In this document: positions 10,531-22,140 of the stretch, piece by piece
Layout of the letters: each line of letters opens with the position of its first letter
Numbering within the stretch: the first letter of the stretch is position 1
Assembly: GCF_000524195.1 (NCBI RefSeq)
Contig: NW_020170427.1
Span: 14,188-54,437 of the forward strand
Reading direction: 5' to 3'
DNA: 40,250 nucleotides
From: Echinococcus granulosus
Lineage: Eukaryota; Platyhelminthes; Cestoda; Cyclophyllidea; Taeniidae
Translations under genes and position numbers: made by a program
Notes under the pieces: model-generated
Seen by the model: only the letters and a program-made list of their open reading frames with translations
Told to the model about the DNA's origin: nothing
The model's database searches: none

Positions 10531-13500
10531 TCATATCACCTTGATACATTGCCATCTTAAGGAAGGATAACATGATTGAACGAGGTGATAGATTAATAGA
10601 TGACGAAAATACTGACTGGGTCGCTTTTCATAACTCATAAAGAGTTTGTGCTCATTGCGTGGGTCGGCCTTCCATTCGATGATGCGAAGCAGGGCGTCCG
10701 GTGTGTCAGTAATGATGGCGTTGGTGAAGAGGATGTTCATGCAGTGTGCCCGTGTCACTCCAATCATCAATCGCGAGGTCTCCGTGTATTTTTGAAACAG
10801 AGCTGGATTTGGTGTCTAGTTGTGGCAACGTTAGTGGCTAATCAATCCATGGCATTCAAAAGAATCCCAATGAACTATTCAACACGGCATCTCTGCCCGT
10901 AGAGTTATCCAATAAAGCTACAATACAGTTACTCCACCTACCACTTGGCTGTGCTTTAGTTGTTTTCGTATCAACAAGGATGCATGAATGCATGCTGCAG
11001 AGCCTTAATTAGTCGTTTCCTCTACTGGAAGTAATTTCAGTTTGGCCTGGATGAAGCTTTTTACACTATAAACGTACATTAATGGATTGCTGCATTTTGT
11101 AGGCCTTTAGAATCCACTGAAGGGCCTCCTGTGCCTGTCCCGCCTTGTCGTAGGCGTGGCCGAGCAATCGACTTGCCTTGCAAAGCTGCAGCCAGTCGCA
11201 GTGCTCCTCGCACAGTTCAGCATATATCTTCAGATATCGAATCGTCTCTTGCATGTTGTTCTGTCTAAAACATAAATATGTGCGCAGTAAATTACCAGAA
11301 AACCGCCTTTATTACACTTGCCATTGTGCCATTCCCCGGTGGTTCCTTGGCGTTTCGCTCACTATAGTTCTGTCAACTGTTGGAATTTGGGCAGTGTGCA
11401 GATTTGTCTTATCAGCACTTGGTTATCAAGATACCCAAAACTATCTTTGAAGGTCATTGTGGGGGTGACAAATTTTTGAAGGCTATCCATGGTAAATCTT
11501 GGTTAGATAGACCGTTTATGATACTGGCTGTTTATGCAGACAATTGTCACCACAGGATATTATTCCACAATAAACCACTTGAAAATTTTTTGTGGAAAGA
11601 TTACCATTGAATTTAAGTCTCTTTGAGGTGAAATCATTTCATTTTCATACTTACGACTCAAATAGCTGCGCCAGAGATTCACAAGCATTGCCCAGGCTGA
11701 TCCAATCATTTGCGCCTTTGGATAAATCAAAGTAGCCGCGGTAAAACTTAGTGGAAACGGAGATAAATGAGATCATTGGTACAGTTTTGCGTTTCATTAG
11801 GGGGCAACTAAGTCAGCTTACCGTAATGGCTTCGGATATTTTATTCGCTTCTTGGTACATCTGACCCATTTTTAAACTTGCTGGAGCTGTTAAGGTCCAG
11901 TCATTGCCTGCAATGGGGGTATAGAGACAATTCTAGCACATTCGGATACCCAAAGATCAAAGTTCTAATTAAAAGGCACAAGAATAAACAGTCATAGATT
12001 TTCAGAGAGGGATGAGATGGATTAGCTCACAAGTCCACTGAGGGATTTCCTGCCTAATTTTAAAGGATCATAATGGGTTTCTTGAATCATTCTACAGCCG
12101 AAGACTTGACTTTTAAATTCATTAATAAGGAAAGTGATTGCAGTCTTTTGAATGGAGATGGACGTACTAGCTGACGCGATGTCATGGGCCTTAATGCAGT
12201 AGGCCATGCGCTCGCAGAGATGTTCCTTCGGTGTAGCTTCTAGCAACGCGTGATAGATACGAACGAGATGCTTGTCTGCGTTTTTGGACATCTTAGTACC
12301 GTCCTCTTCTTTCCATGTCTTATCACGAGTCGCATTGTAGAGTTGAATGAAGAACGAGCACGCCACCTGAAGATCGCCTAGAAATCAACGGATGGATACA
12401 ATTCAAAGTTCAACATCTCAGTGTCTGCTTATCAAATTTGAGAAAGAATGTGCCACAAATTCGAAGGATTGTGGTGATACCTTTGGCTTACAAGCATAAA
12501 TGTCAGGCTTGCCATAAAAAATAGCCTTACTTGATTAGCAGACTGCTCTTCATTTCAGCACGCCTACATCTATAAACGGAGCCACACCCACTACAAAAAC
12601 TGCGCCATTTTTTGAGGCAGATGCGATAGTTTATGAAATCACAATATGACACACTCCTTTTTCATCCAAAGCAAATGCACACACCCAGCTGGTTGTTTAT
12701 AAGACCAACGTGCTTAAATATCAGGATGCGTGAAAGCACTTGCTCGGAACCTCTCACATAGTCCACTAAGTGCCAAATTCCTCACAACACTCTCTTGAAA
12801 ATATGAATGCTTATAAGTAGTGTAGACTGTAAATTGTAGATGGGTTAAAATAAGAGGCGAAATAAATTAATTACACAAAAGAAAGCAAATCAGAAAACTA
12901 AAATGCGTGTATCTCGAGATACTACTTATGCCTCAGCTCAGAGCCTATGTAAAATCGCTGTTTATTAAGTCGCGTTTACACTGAGCTGTTTTATTGTGAT
13001 AAAATGAACGATCTCAACACATCTGAAAAGTGGAATTAACATAATATCCAAACGTTTTTACTACCCCCTACTCTAATTCAATTACAGTTACTTAGAGTCT
13101 TCGAAGCTTTTCAGTCACTGCTTTGAATCATACTTCTGACAATTGTTTTCTCGCATTGGTATTGAACCTGTTTGAAAGGAGACAGCAAAGTTGATGAACA
13201 CTACCGGTCCTGAATGTTGCTGACTTTCATATTTTGACTTGGGTCATGAGGCAATTTCCATAGCTAATTTAGTTTGACCAAATTGGTGGTTCTACCAATC
13301 GTAAGAGAAATCGCGACTGTACTAATTACAATGGCTCAGGCAAAGTGTTACATTTATCGTCATTTACAAGATATCGTGAATATGGTGACCACAAGCAAAA
13401 TTCGATTCCCCTTTTTGTGAGCCGCGACCTTGGGAAACAATATCTGCCACAAGTAAAACAGCAGAGGTAAAGCATAACAGTTGACTTTCCACTGACTTCC

Positions 13501-16227
13501 AAGGCCATTTTTTTGAAAATATTTTTTTTAAATAAGAGCGAGTAATTAGTGAGCATTTACATTGAGTGGCCTGGATGCAAAAGTACACCTCAACACGTGA
13601 CCTAAAACCAAAGTTAAATCTTGGGATAAATGTAACTAATGGGTCAAAGTTGTTGCTTTCTTTTCAGAAATCCGGTAGACTTCAATATATTTAATGACTT
13701 TTTGGACGTCCAAAAACAGTTTATGGACTGTATGCGTGCAAAGCATGTTAAAAAAACAGTTATGAAAATGAGAAGAAATTCTATTATTAAGGTTTCCCGT
13801 CGATCTCCCAATTCAATAGCACATAATTGACCCCTGAGATTACTATAGTTAATGAGAAGAAGTTCAGATCCACGGGGTTGGCCGGAAAATTCAAACAATC
13901 ATTCTCCATTTTTATCTCAAAATATTTTGTAAAGCGGCAAAGAATGGCTGTGAACGGTAAACAGTTAAATCATTTCAGACTTAATCTAATCGTTCAGGAT
14001 TCACTCTAAGACCTAACAAAATTATTAGCTGATAGCGTCATTGATTCACGATTGATGTAAGCGTGACATTAGTGTTTGCTAGGATCTAAAACCTTCGTAT
14101 GAATTGGGTTTTACCCTTAGCCTCTTTCGCCAGTCCATTGTATTCGTAAGCCTGTGCCATCTTCAACCCTCCGTCATCGGTGATGCGTTTGGCCACAGTG
14201 AAGCAGTAATCAAAGAAGTGCTCTGCCAACCACCGATCGTCAGGATAGTCGTTGAAGTATTTGGCCAATTTGAGGTAGCACGTAAAAACAGTGTGGTTGT
14301 CCTGACGCCTAGTAGCTGCCTCTGCCTTTGAGAGCTGGTCTCTTAGCATGTGGATCTTCTCCGACTGTTCGCTGATTGGGGGAATTTTCCAGAGTGGAGA
14401 ATCCGGTCCTGCTTTTCGACGCTCATCCATCTGCTTTTGGTGAATTGTGAAAATCTCGGTAAAGGCGTAGTGGTAACCGTTCTCCAGCAGATCGTGGCAT
14501 AATGTCTCATAAAAGGGTAGCTGAAATCTAAACACAAAATATTCGTGGAGTAGTTTCAGCTCTTTTGCCTATTACATCGTAATCCTTCCCAGTTTGAGAC
14601 GGATTCGTCATCATCTATACCATGGTGAGAAGCTTTGCCGTAAAATACCTTTATCCCGGTTCTTCATTGTATTTTTTAAAGAAGACGATTGATCAGGAAA
14701 TTAATTCATCAACTGCAGCACCATCAAGCCTAAAAGTTAGTACTGAACGTCTTCTCCCTTTCACTCAATGAATGCAACCAATGCGTAGATCACGTCGGTA
14801 AAAGTTCACCGCATGTTATGGACACTTGGTGTCTAAAATACAGCCGATTTCAAAAAACGCCTTACAAGATTGGATTGGGGCAGTAAATATGATTTGTCAG
14901 ACAAATGTTTAGATTACATTTCAGGCTCGCAGACCAGGCCATACTGAACAGCCCAGAATCTTTCCAGCCATGATTATTAGATAGTGGTGGCAGTAAATAC
15001 TGCATCAGATGAAACTAGGCAGCGTTACCTGATTCGAATCGTCGCGCGGTCTAGTACAGTCTACACAAAGTAAATTCCTAACTAGAATTAAGCGTATCCC
15101 ATGCCATCTTTCCCTCAATTTCTCTAAAGAATAGGAATGGATTACGTCTATCTCCAAGACCACCTACTTGCCTCAATGATGCCAAACCGCTTCACTATTT
15201 TTCGAGCCCTTTCCTCAGTGCCTGAGGCTTTGAAGCTAGTAGGAGGATAAAGGATCACGAGAAAGAACTTAGCCCCTGTACTGACCTCAAAACTGGTAGG
15301 AATGTAGCCTCATGACCCATCTGATCACAGGACCCAATGTACAATAGAACACTAATTCAATTTCCAAACAGCCTTTACTTCATGAGGAAAAGCCCTGTAC
15401 CAAATTACAGGGTCAGCTGACCTGTCAAGAGACGTTGGTCAAATTGCACGGCCAGAAGTGACCACCTTTCTACTTTCATTGTCTTCACAGTTGTTAAAGT
15501 AAAAAAAAAACTGCGATTTAAATACCTTTCCCGGTAGCGATTATAAATAAGGCTTTTAACAAGTACCTGAGACACATAAATTACTGAGAGAATCATTGTT
15601 GTATGTCGGGCTGAGGAGCTTCCGCTGTTGTCTACTAGAGATTACTTTGTTTTGTCGGAATAGACTAATAAATTCATCAGTAAACAGAGCACGATTATTT
15701 TAACGCACTAACGTAACCACTTTGATCTAAGGTAAAATGATATCTTTAGCATAGCCAGATTTAATGCAGAAATTATTTAGAATCATTTTACTTGGTTTGC
15801 GGAGTGACCTTGACCTACTAAAATAGGTATTTACTATGGCCATCTTTGCTCAATTTTGTTTTTTTATGAAAAAGAACTAATAAACTTGGATTTAGCTGAC
15901 TCAAACCTTGACCTACTGGGCAATTTGCTTTCTCGTGAGATGGGGCAATTCCGCCCGCAGTCGCAGTTTCACAGCATCGCTATTGAAGTCCTCATTCAAG
16001 AATCCACAATTGGTTGCTGCTCCCGAGTTGTTGGTATTGTAGACGAAGTTGTTGGAGGGGATTTCGGGTATCTCCTCCGGTACGCCTTGTCCAGCCATAG
16101 GCTTAAAATCTGCTTTTGGCTCCTCAGTAAGGTTTCCGTAACGTTGGTTTAGCATTGGGAGATTGCATGGTGCAAAGGGATTATTCTTGGCATTAGAAGG
16201 ACTTAGAAATGACTGCTCTTGTGACAT
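10531..16227 (-). CDS. TTC29: tetratricopeptide repeat protein 29, 7 coding exons
   Basis: TTC29 is an axonemal TPR protein of cilia and sperm flagella; in mammals its loss gives malformed, immotile sperm flagella. Coding exons in transcript order on the - strand: 16227-15917, 14527-14115, 12377-12168, 11907-11822, 11746-11655, 11264-11078, 10815-10531. They join in frame into 527 residues (human about 475). All six introns are GT-AG, of 1389, 1737, 260, 75, 390 and 262 nt. The alignment with human TTC29 is colinear and nearly gap-free over the core: [12 protein letters not shown] (exon 2), the [11 protein letters not shown] region (exon 3), [20 protein letters not shown] (exon 4), then [20 protein letters not shown] across the exon 5-6 join. 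A clear TPR lies at about 402-426 (Leu404, Gly406, Tyr409, Gly413, Ala418, Ala425). Residues 1-90, rich in Asn and Pro, are lineage-specific. The start codon has an in-frame TAG 18 nt upstream. Exon 6 could also run to a TAG at 11066-11068, but splicing at AAT|GTACGT into exon 7 restores the family's C-terminal region ([13 protein letters not shown]). Confidence 0.9.
12378..14114 (-). other. TTC29 intron 2
   Basis: This 1737-nt GT-AG intron holds no repeat-family copy, and the open frames inside it (13326-13898, both strands) resemble nothing. I see no nested gene. Confidence 0.6.
14528..15916 (-). other. TTC29 intron 1
   Basis: This 1389-nt GT-AG intron has no recognisable gene. A 63-codon frame at 15405-15596 (-) is not conserved in any family I know. 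Confidence 0.6.
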
Positions 16228-16475
16228 TTCTGGGGGCCTAGTCTACTCGTCTTTTGGACATTTGCTTGTCGCAAACACAACAATAAAGTGCAACCAATCG
16301 AATTTTCAAATTTTTTACAACAAGCTAATAAAAAATTGAAAAACTGACGGAGGAGAAATTTGAATTCATAGGCGGCGCAGATGGGAGTTTGAAAATTTTT
16401 GCTCCCTTAATGGCTTTCATTCCAATCATCTTTGTTCACCCACCGCCATCTTTCCCAAAGGCATTAAAAAATCGG
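16228..16475 (-). promoter_or_regulatory. 5' flank of TTC29 up to an LTR
   Basis: Only about 250 bp separate the TTC29 start codon from the 3' LTR of TRIM copy A, so the TTC29 5' UTR and core promoter must lie here or in the LTR. No TATA box or other defined element could be assigned. Confidence 0.35.
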
Positions 16476-17335
16476 ATTTGTCTTTCCTAAAGACTAAAGA
16501 AGTCCAAATACTAGAACGGAATGTCTATTGCCTACTTACAAAAGGGCTGGGATGGCTACTAGTATGGCCCGAGGGCCTCCGGAAATACAATTTCGGGACT
16601 CCCAGTGCCCACGAAACCAAAGCAAAAAGTTAAGGGAGATATCAAGTTATTATGTAATTTTTCTCCCCTTCTAAGCGTCGTCCCTAGAGCTCCACTTGGT
16701 CAAACTCCTGCTTCGGCCATCATAATGTAATCGGTGCTGTAAGGGAAAGACACCCACCAACCATTGCCGCGGTTTATGAATTCGCTTTCAGCTGTGATGT
16801 TTTAGCACCACGTTACTGATCCTTCTTGGCAATTCTACTGGATCTGGAGTTTCGTTCTACTTGGAAGATGTATTAAGGGAAGGGGAACTGAGTAGGTTAT
16901 CTTGCATTTCCGTTTCTAGTCGTAAGAACGCTGGTGTAATAGCAGAGACGGAGTCGTGCATTTCTCTTTGCCACGTTGTCCTCTCTTCAGAGCTACCCGA
17001 CCATATCTCTCTGGATTATATTCAGCTAGTAGAGAGGTGGAGGTGGCATCGCCTGTTCACTTCATTGACATTTTCACCCAGGTACCGTAGATAGCTCTGT
17101 AATGAGCCTTTCCAAATGGTTCACGACCAATGCCAGTGTCGATCTCATGACTTTTTGATGGCATTTATGAAGAACAAGGCACTAGAACAGTCGCTGAAGT
17201 TGAAAGTCATTTTCAACTCTTCTGTTAGGGCTCTTCAGGGATTCTCCCAGCCGTAGCATATGCTCTTCTTCGGTCACGTTAAGGCTAAGCACTCAGCAAT
17301 AGAAATCAGGGTAGTAGTCCTTTGGGATAGGATTC
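16476..17335 (-). mobile_element. TRIM element lacking its 5' LTR (copy A)
   Basis: On the - strand the internal region runs from about 17335 to 16673. A purine-rich tract follows at 16672-16658 (AGAAGGGGAGAAAAA), then the 3' LTR at about 16656-16476. The 5' LTR and the primer-site region are missing, so the copy is truncated. Internal sequence matches copies B, D, E and F throughout. The frame 16861-17094 (+) lies inside it and is not a gene. Confidence 0.75.
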
Positions 17336-18284
17336 GTTTTACCCTAAAGTTTGGGCCTTCGAAACTCAAACAAAATGTTAAAGTCACACATAGTTCCCGA
17401 TCTCCTCATCTGAGGGTGAAGCCACGGATGTGTAAATTGTGTGCCTTATCGGTTTGTTGCAACTGGTTGCAACAAATCGTGTCCCAAACAGGCTAGTTGA
17501 ATTTAAAACAATGTAGTAGATGGAGAATATTCATGTCCTGGTAATAACTACATTTGTTGGAGTATGTGCAACAGTTTAAGTGGCTCTAAGACTTCATGAC
17601 AAGTGGTGTCACGTTTAACCAATAAATAACTGGACTGTGGTGACCAATTTTTCCCTCAGACCCCGGCATGAAATGTGCCAAACGTGATAACTGACGAATT
17701 TTCTAGTGCAGTCGCTTATTAAAAAAGAATTTTATCTTAATTCCATAAAATTTTAATCTTGAAGATGTTTAATACACAAATCTAGTCACGTGAAGGTGTT
17801 GCTTTTTCTGGGACACTGTTCAGTGACCTCCACTTACTCAGGCATACGCCACTGTGAAGGTGCACACTACTTTTTCCTTGTTGTGACGTCGATAACTCCT
17901 TTGTTTATTTCACCTGACCCCACCACCTTGACAACACAGCAATTGCCCAAATCAAGACATCATTTGCTAGGGGGCTGGGCACTGTGGAGGAGGATTATTT
18001 ACCTTAACCCGAGGTGCTCACGCCAGCGGTGACGTTAATACTGAACACCAGGTTTATGTAAACACTGGAAATGTGGCACCAGCACTGCACAACACAGAAT
18101 CATAAGTCGGTAATGGTAGATGTGGTGGATCCTTTAAATGTTTCCGACAATCCTTCATCGTTTACGGATCTTCATGGGTGGCGAAGTGTACTGATAACGG
18201 TCTCAGTCCACCGCCATCCTCTCCTCTTTCTGAAGCATGACATTTTCGGGAGAGTAGATTTGTCTAGTTCTTAAACATACATTG
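17336..18284. other. non-genic spacer with a palindrome
   Basis: No gene is recognised between two TRIM copies. It includes the palindrome at 17453-17476. Open frames at 17790-18032 and 18071-18274 (+) resemble no known protein. Confidence 0.45.
17453..17476. repeat. perfect inverted repeat, 11-bp arms
   Basis: TTTGTTGCAAC, two spacer bases (TG), then its exact reverse complement GTTGCAACAAA. It could form a hairpin or bind a dimeric protein; no function is assigned. Confidence 0.7.
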
Positions 18285-19219
18285 TTGGTGAGAAAACCTA
18301 TGATGATCTTAAACAGAAAGGCTGAAAATGATATCCACCTTTGGCAACTACCCCACTTCTATGGTCTGAAAAATGCTATTAATAACTGAGGCAAGCAACA
18401 CTAGCCGTGAATCATCTAGAAAAGCTTTGTTACAGAGCTGTCTACGACACCTAATATGAAGTTGTCAATGAAGTGGACACCCGATACCTCCTTCACCTTT
18501 CAACCAGCTGAGTAGAACCCAGACAGATAGATGTGGCTAGGCGGAACTAAAGAGAGAACAAAGTGGCAAGAGAGATGGGTAGCGCTACATCCCCACAAAA
18601 CTATTTTTAACCCCGTTATTTATTAAATAGCTTTGCTTTCAGGCCAATATTCTTACAACTAGCAATGGGCACATGAGATGGCTCCCCCTTCCCCCTTTCC
18701 CTATTACGGTTCCTAAATNNNNNNNNNNNNNNNNNNNNNNNNNNNNNNNNNNNNNNNNNNNNNNNNNNNNNNNNNNNNNNNNNNNNNNNNNNNNNNNNNN
18801 NNNNNNNNNNNNNNNNNNGGACGAAACTCTAAATCCAGTAGAATTTTCAAGAGAGCTCAGTGATGTTTCGGTCAAACATCTTAGTTGCACTTAAACTGGA
18901 TGACTGGCACTGTTTGTTGGCCGGTGTTTTTCGGACAGCTTTGACTGCTTTGTGGTGACCGAAGCGGGAGATTGGTCAGGGAGAGAGTCGTAGACCTATG
19001 TCAAAAGAGGACAAGGTGGCCATGTAATACTTTAATTATTTGGTTAACCCATTATTTCGGTTAATCAAGGACCTAAAGCCTCGCCTTTATTTTTCCACTG
19101 GACGGCGTGGCTTCCGTACCACACCAGTAGCTCTTCAGCCCTTCTAAACTTTAAATATGCATATTTTTCCCTGGTATTATGAATTATTTCCTCTTCGGTA
19201 GAGATTTTTGAGCTCTACA
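18285..19219 (+). mobile_element. TRIM element lacking its 5' LTR, interrupted by the assembly gap (copy F)
   Basis: The internal region starts at about 18285 on + and continues across the N block. A purine-rich stretch (AAAAGAGGACAAGG, near 19002-19015) precedes a full 3' LTR at 19023-19219 (197 bp, TGTAATACTTTAATTA... to CTCTACA). The first 16 bases of this LTR are identical to those of the copy B 5' LTR. The 5' LTR is absent. Confidence 0.75.
18719..18818. other. assembly gap (100 N)
   Basis: Exactly 100 N, the usual placeholder for a gap of unknown size. It lies within the internal region of TRIM copy F. Translations across it are meaningless. Confidence 0.98.
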
Positions 19220-21449
19220 CTACCATACCCTTTAAATCTTGAACAAATCCACTATTTGATGCCCTCGTTTCACCTGTAATCACGTGGTTAGACTCGACGT
19301 TAAAAGCTAGTACATTTGAGAATTCTCCTTCGGATGATTGTCTCGCTTATCTTTTAATTCTTGGACGCATCGTACACCCAAATTATATTCGCATTGCATT
19401 GAAACTAAAATAAGAGATATACAAGTTTATTCTTCAGCTGCCATTTATTTCTTAGATATGTAGTCTTGGCAATCATAATACCTCCTCTTCTCCTTCAAAT
19501 TAATTTTTTAATGAACTCTTTTTGATTGCATAGGAGTAGTTTTGAAACCTCTATTTCAGCATTTTTCCATTAAGATTAAGAACTAAAGATAACCTACAAA
19601 GGCCAATGAAAGGTTTCACCACATGACTACAACCTTTGGCATGCTTTCCAGCCTTGCTTTGGTGTGCGGGCTCCATGGTTTCAGTGATTTGCCCTCCTTT
19701 TTGGGGTATGGTCTTCTGACTGTATCCATGGATTTCTGGTCCTTCTTGAGGCTCGAGAGCTTCAGAAATAACGCTAATTAATCCACCTAGCTCCGATTTG
19801 AATCAAAAATACAAATTGCCTAAATTCTTTGATGCATAAATATTCTGGAGTAAAAACTTTGGCAAGCTGCGCAAACTTATTTTTATTGTTTATGGATTAT
19901 GGAAATTTATTAACGCATTTTGCCTCAATCCACTTCAATGTGGCTCTTCGCTATCACAGATTTGGCATCCATTTTCCATCAAAAGTGATCGATCATGTGA
20001 TAGTGTAAAGTCCTTTTACCACTCTCCAGACTGTCTTCAAGATCATACAATAAACATCAAACGAGATTTATCCTTCAATTTTGGTCTACCATCCCGTGAT
20101 TGAGTAAATTATCAAAGTGCTTTGATAACTCTATGTAAACTGTGCCGAACTTGCAAGCCCGTCAATCAATCTGGAGAGGTGGCACCTTGTCGTTGGGTTG
20201 AATGATGCGAACGAACGCTTAATGGCGTCCCGCGATTGAGACCGCCATTCCTAGCCACAAGTCAAAAAACTTCCGCTGATGGAAAATTTTTTTCAGCTTT
20301 TTCATCTCTTCTCCCCACCTCCAAAGGTCCACATTCGATTTCATGCAAGGTACTTGAAAGCGGTCCTATGTTCATTCAATTTTTACCACTTTTTTCGCCA
20401 AACTGAAGAAACCCACCCATTGGTTTGAACCAAGTCTCCACAAAAATAGTCTGAAATTCTAGGTTTTTTATTTCAATATATAAGTCCGCGCTTAATATTT
20501 TATTTTTTCTCATAGTGGAAGGTAACACCCAGTTGGGAAAAGAATTATCCATTCTAGATTATTTCTATTTGGCGATAAAATAAATTAGGTGTAAGCCTAG
20601 ACGGATACAAGTTTCCCATTCGCCTAATGTAAGTATGCACCGGTAGAGTCCTGTCTTTCAAACTCTCAATGCTTCGAGAAGCATTGACATTTCGCAAACA
20701 TTTGGAGCTTGTGTCTGCGGAGTCATTGATACAACGTTCCTCAAGGGTAACTGGTGTGCTAAAAGTAATCCATTTGATAAATAATTGCGCTTACTGGAAA
20801 TTTATGTTTCAGGTAATGCCATCTAGCTACTAGAAATGCATTTTAGCTGTCAACAAGGTTGCCAGAAAGAGGTGAGCAAAATTTCACCATATTTGAAGGC
20901 CATAATCAACTTAGAGGTGTGCAACTTCTCCGCGCGGAATCCTATGCACTGATGTCATTTATCAAAAGATTATCACCTAATTTTCGGGAGGTAAACACAA
21001 ACTCCCGCTACATGCTCCTTTGAGGTTTAATGGTGGGTCGATGGCATCAAATTCACAAGGACATTTACCAATAATCTCCACATAATTTCGTGGTATATCG
21101 AGAGCGAAAAGATGTGTTTTGATTGAGGGCTGCAGTGCGAGATCGTCATACCCAACATTTGTCCGACTCTCAAATGTCACCGGATGTCATGAGATCTTAG
21201 CAGTATGTCACTCCACGTCCTTCCTGTATACAAACCAAGGGCTCAAAAAAGGTTGGTAAAACATTACTGTTGACGTAGGCTGGTAAAATGAATAAATTCA
21301 TCATTGAACTGACTTATTTCAGCCTGATCCGACTTCAAAAAGCAAATTTTCCTTTAATATTTATAAATGAGGGAATGTGCATTGGAAGTATCACATAGGG
21401 AATCCACTAACTGCCTGAAACCATTTTTTATCAGTCTTAGGAGGTAATA
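19220..21449. other. non-genic spacer
   Basis: No gene is recognised. It contains a 22-bp palindrome at 20666-20687 and, on the - strand, a protein-like frame at 20977-21180 that I cannot identify. Confidence 0.45.
20666..20687. repeat. perfect inverted repeat, 10-bp arms
   Basis: TCAATGCTTC, spacer GA, then GAAGCATTGA. It has no neighbouring gene. Confidence 0.65.
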
Positions 21450-22140
21450 TGTTGAAATGCCTTGATTAACTGTTTAGCTCTTCGTTTGGGCTTTGCGGAC
21501 CCTAAAGGCTCCACTTTTATACTTCTGCTGGGTAGAATGGCCTCCAAGGCATGCCCTTCTGTACATTGACAGTGCATATTCAGCCCTAGTATTATGACTT
21601 CTTTCGTCTTCATGGAAGGCTCGGGCTGCTACATTGGTGGCAGCAGAAAGCAAACCTGGTTTTAAAGGACACCTACTCTGATTTCCATTTCTGAATGATA
21701 CAGATAACGTGACAGAAAATGATATGTACTGTGGATGGGCTAATCTGTGACGAACCCTAACAGGAGCGTTGAAACCATTTCAATCCTGCGTTCTGTAGGA
21801 TTACTATTTACAACTAGATAAGCACTAGCTGTGGCCGTGAATCCTCTGGAAATGTTCTACTAGCTTTGTGGAACCCAGACAGAGAGATGCAGCTGGGTGG
21901 CGTTGAAGTGAGAACAAAGTGGCAAGATGGAACAGATGTAGGGCCTTACCCGCAAAACTATTTTAAGTCCACCCCAAACAAAACGGAACCTTAAACCAAG
22001 TAGAAGTGCCAAGAGATATCAGTGACGCTGCCGTAAAATATCTTCTCAGTTGTACGCGGATTCGATGATTGGCACGGTTGGTTCGTGGGTGCTTTTGTCT
22101 GTAAAGCACCGGCTACATTGTAATGACTGACGAGGGAGGT
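21450..22140 (+). mobile_element. TRIM element lacking its 3' LTR (copy D)
   Basis: The 5' LTR spans 21450-21635 (186 bp, TGTTGAAATG... to CTACA). It is followed at 21637 by TTGGTGGCAGCAGAAAG, the best preserved primer-site-like stretch in the window. The internal region then continues to about 22140, where similarity ends before the purine tract and 3' LTR. Between these points it aligns with copies B, E and F. Confidence 0.75.

Noticed and set aside
10600..10902. 100-codon + strand frame
   Set aside because: It is the antisense shadow of the last TTC29 exon, which has clear family similarity on the - strand.
11066..11077. TAG at 11066-11068 as the end of TTC29
   Set aside because: The codons before it contain a usable donor (AAT|GTACGT), and splicing to 10815 in phase restores the expected C-terminal part of the family.
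14104..14331. 75-codon + strand frame
   Set aside because: Antisense to TTC29 exon 2.
15020..15060. GATTCGAATC as a tRNA T-loop or B box
   Set aside because: No acceptor stem, anticodon arm or A box can be folded around it.
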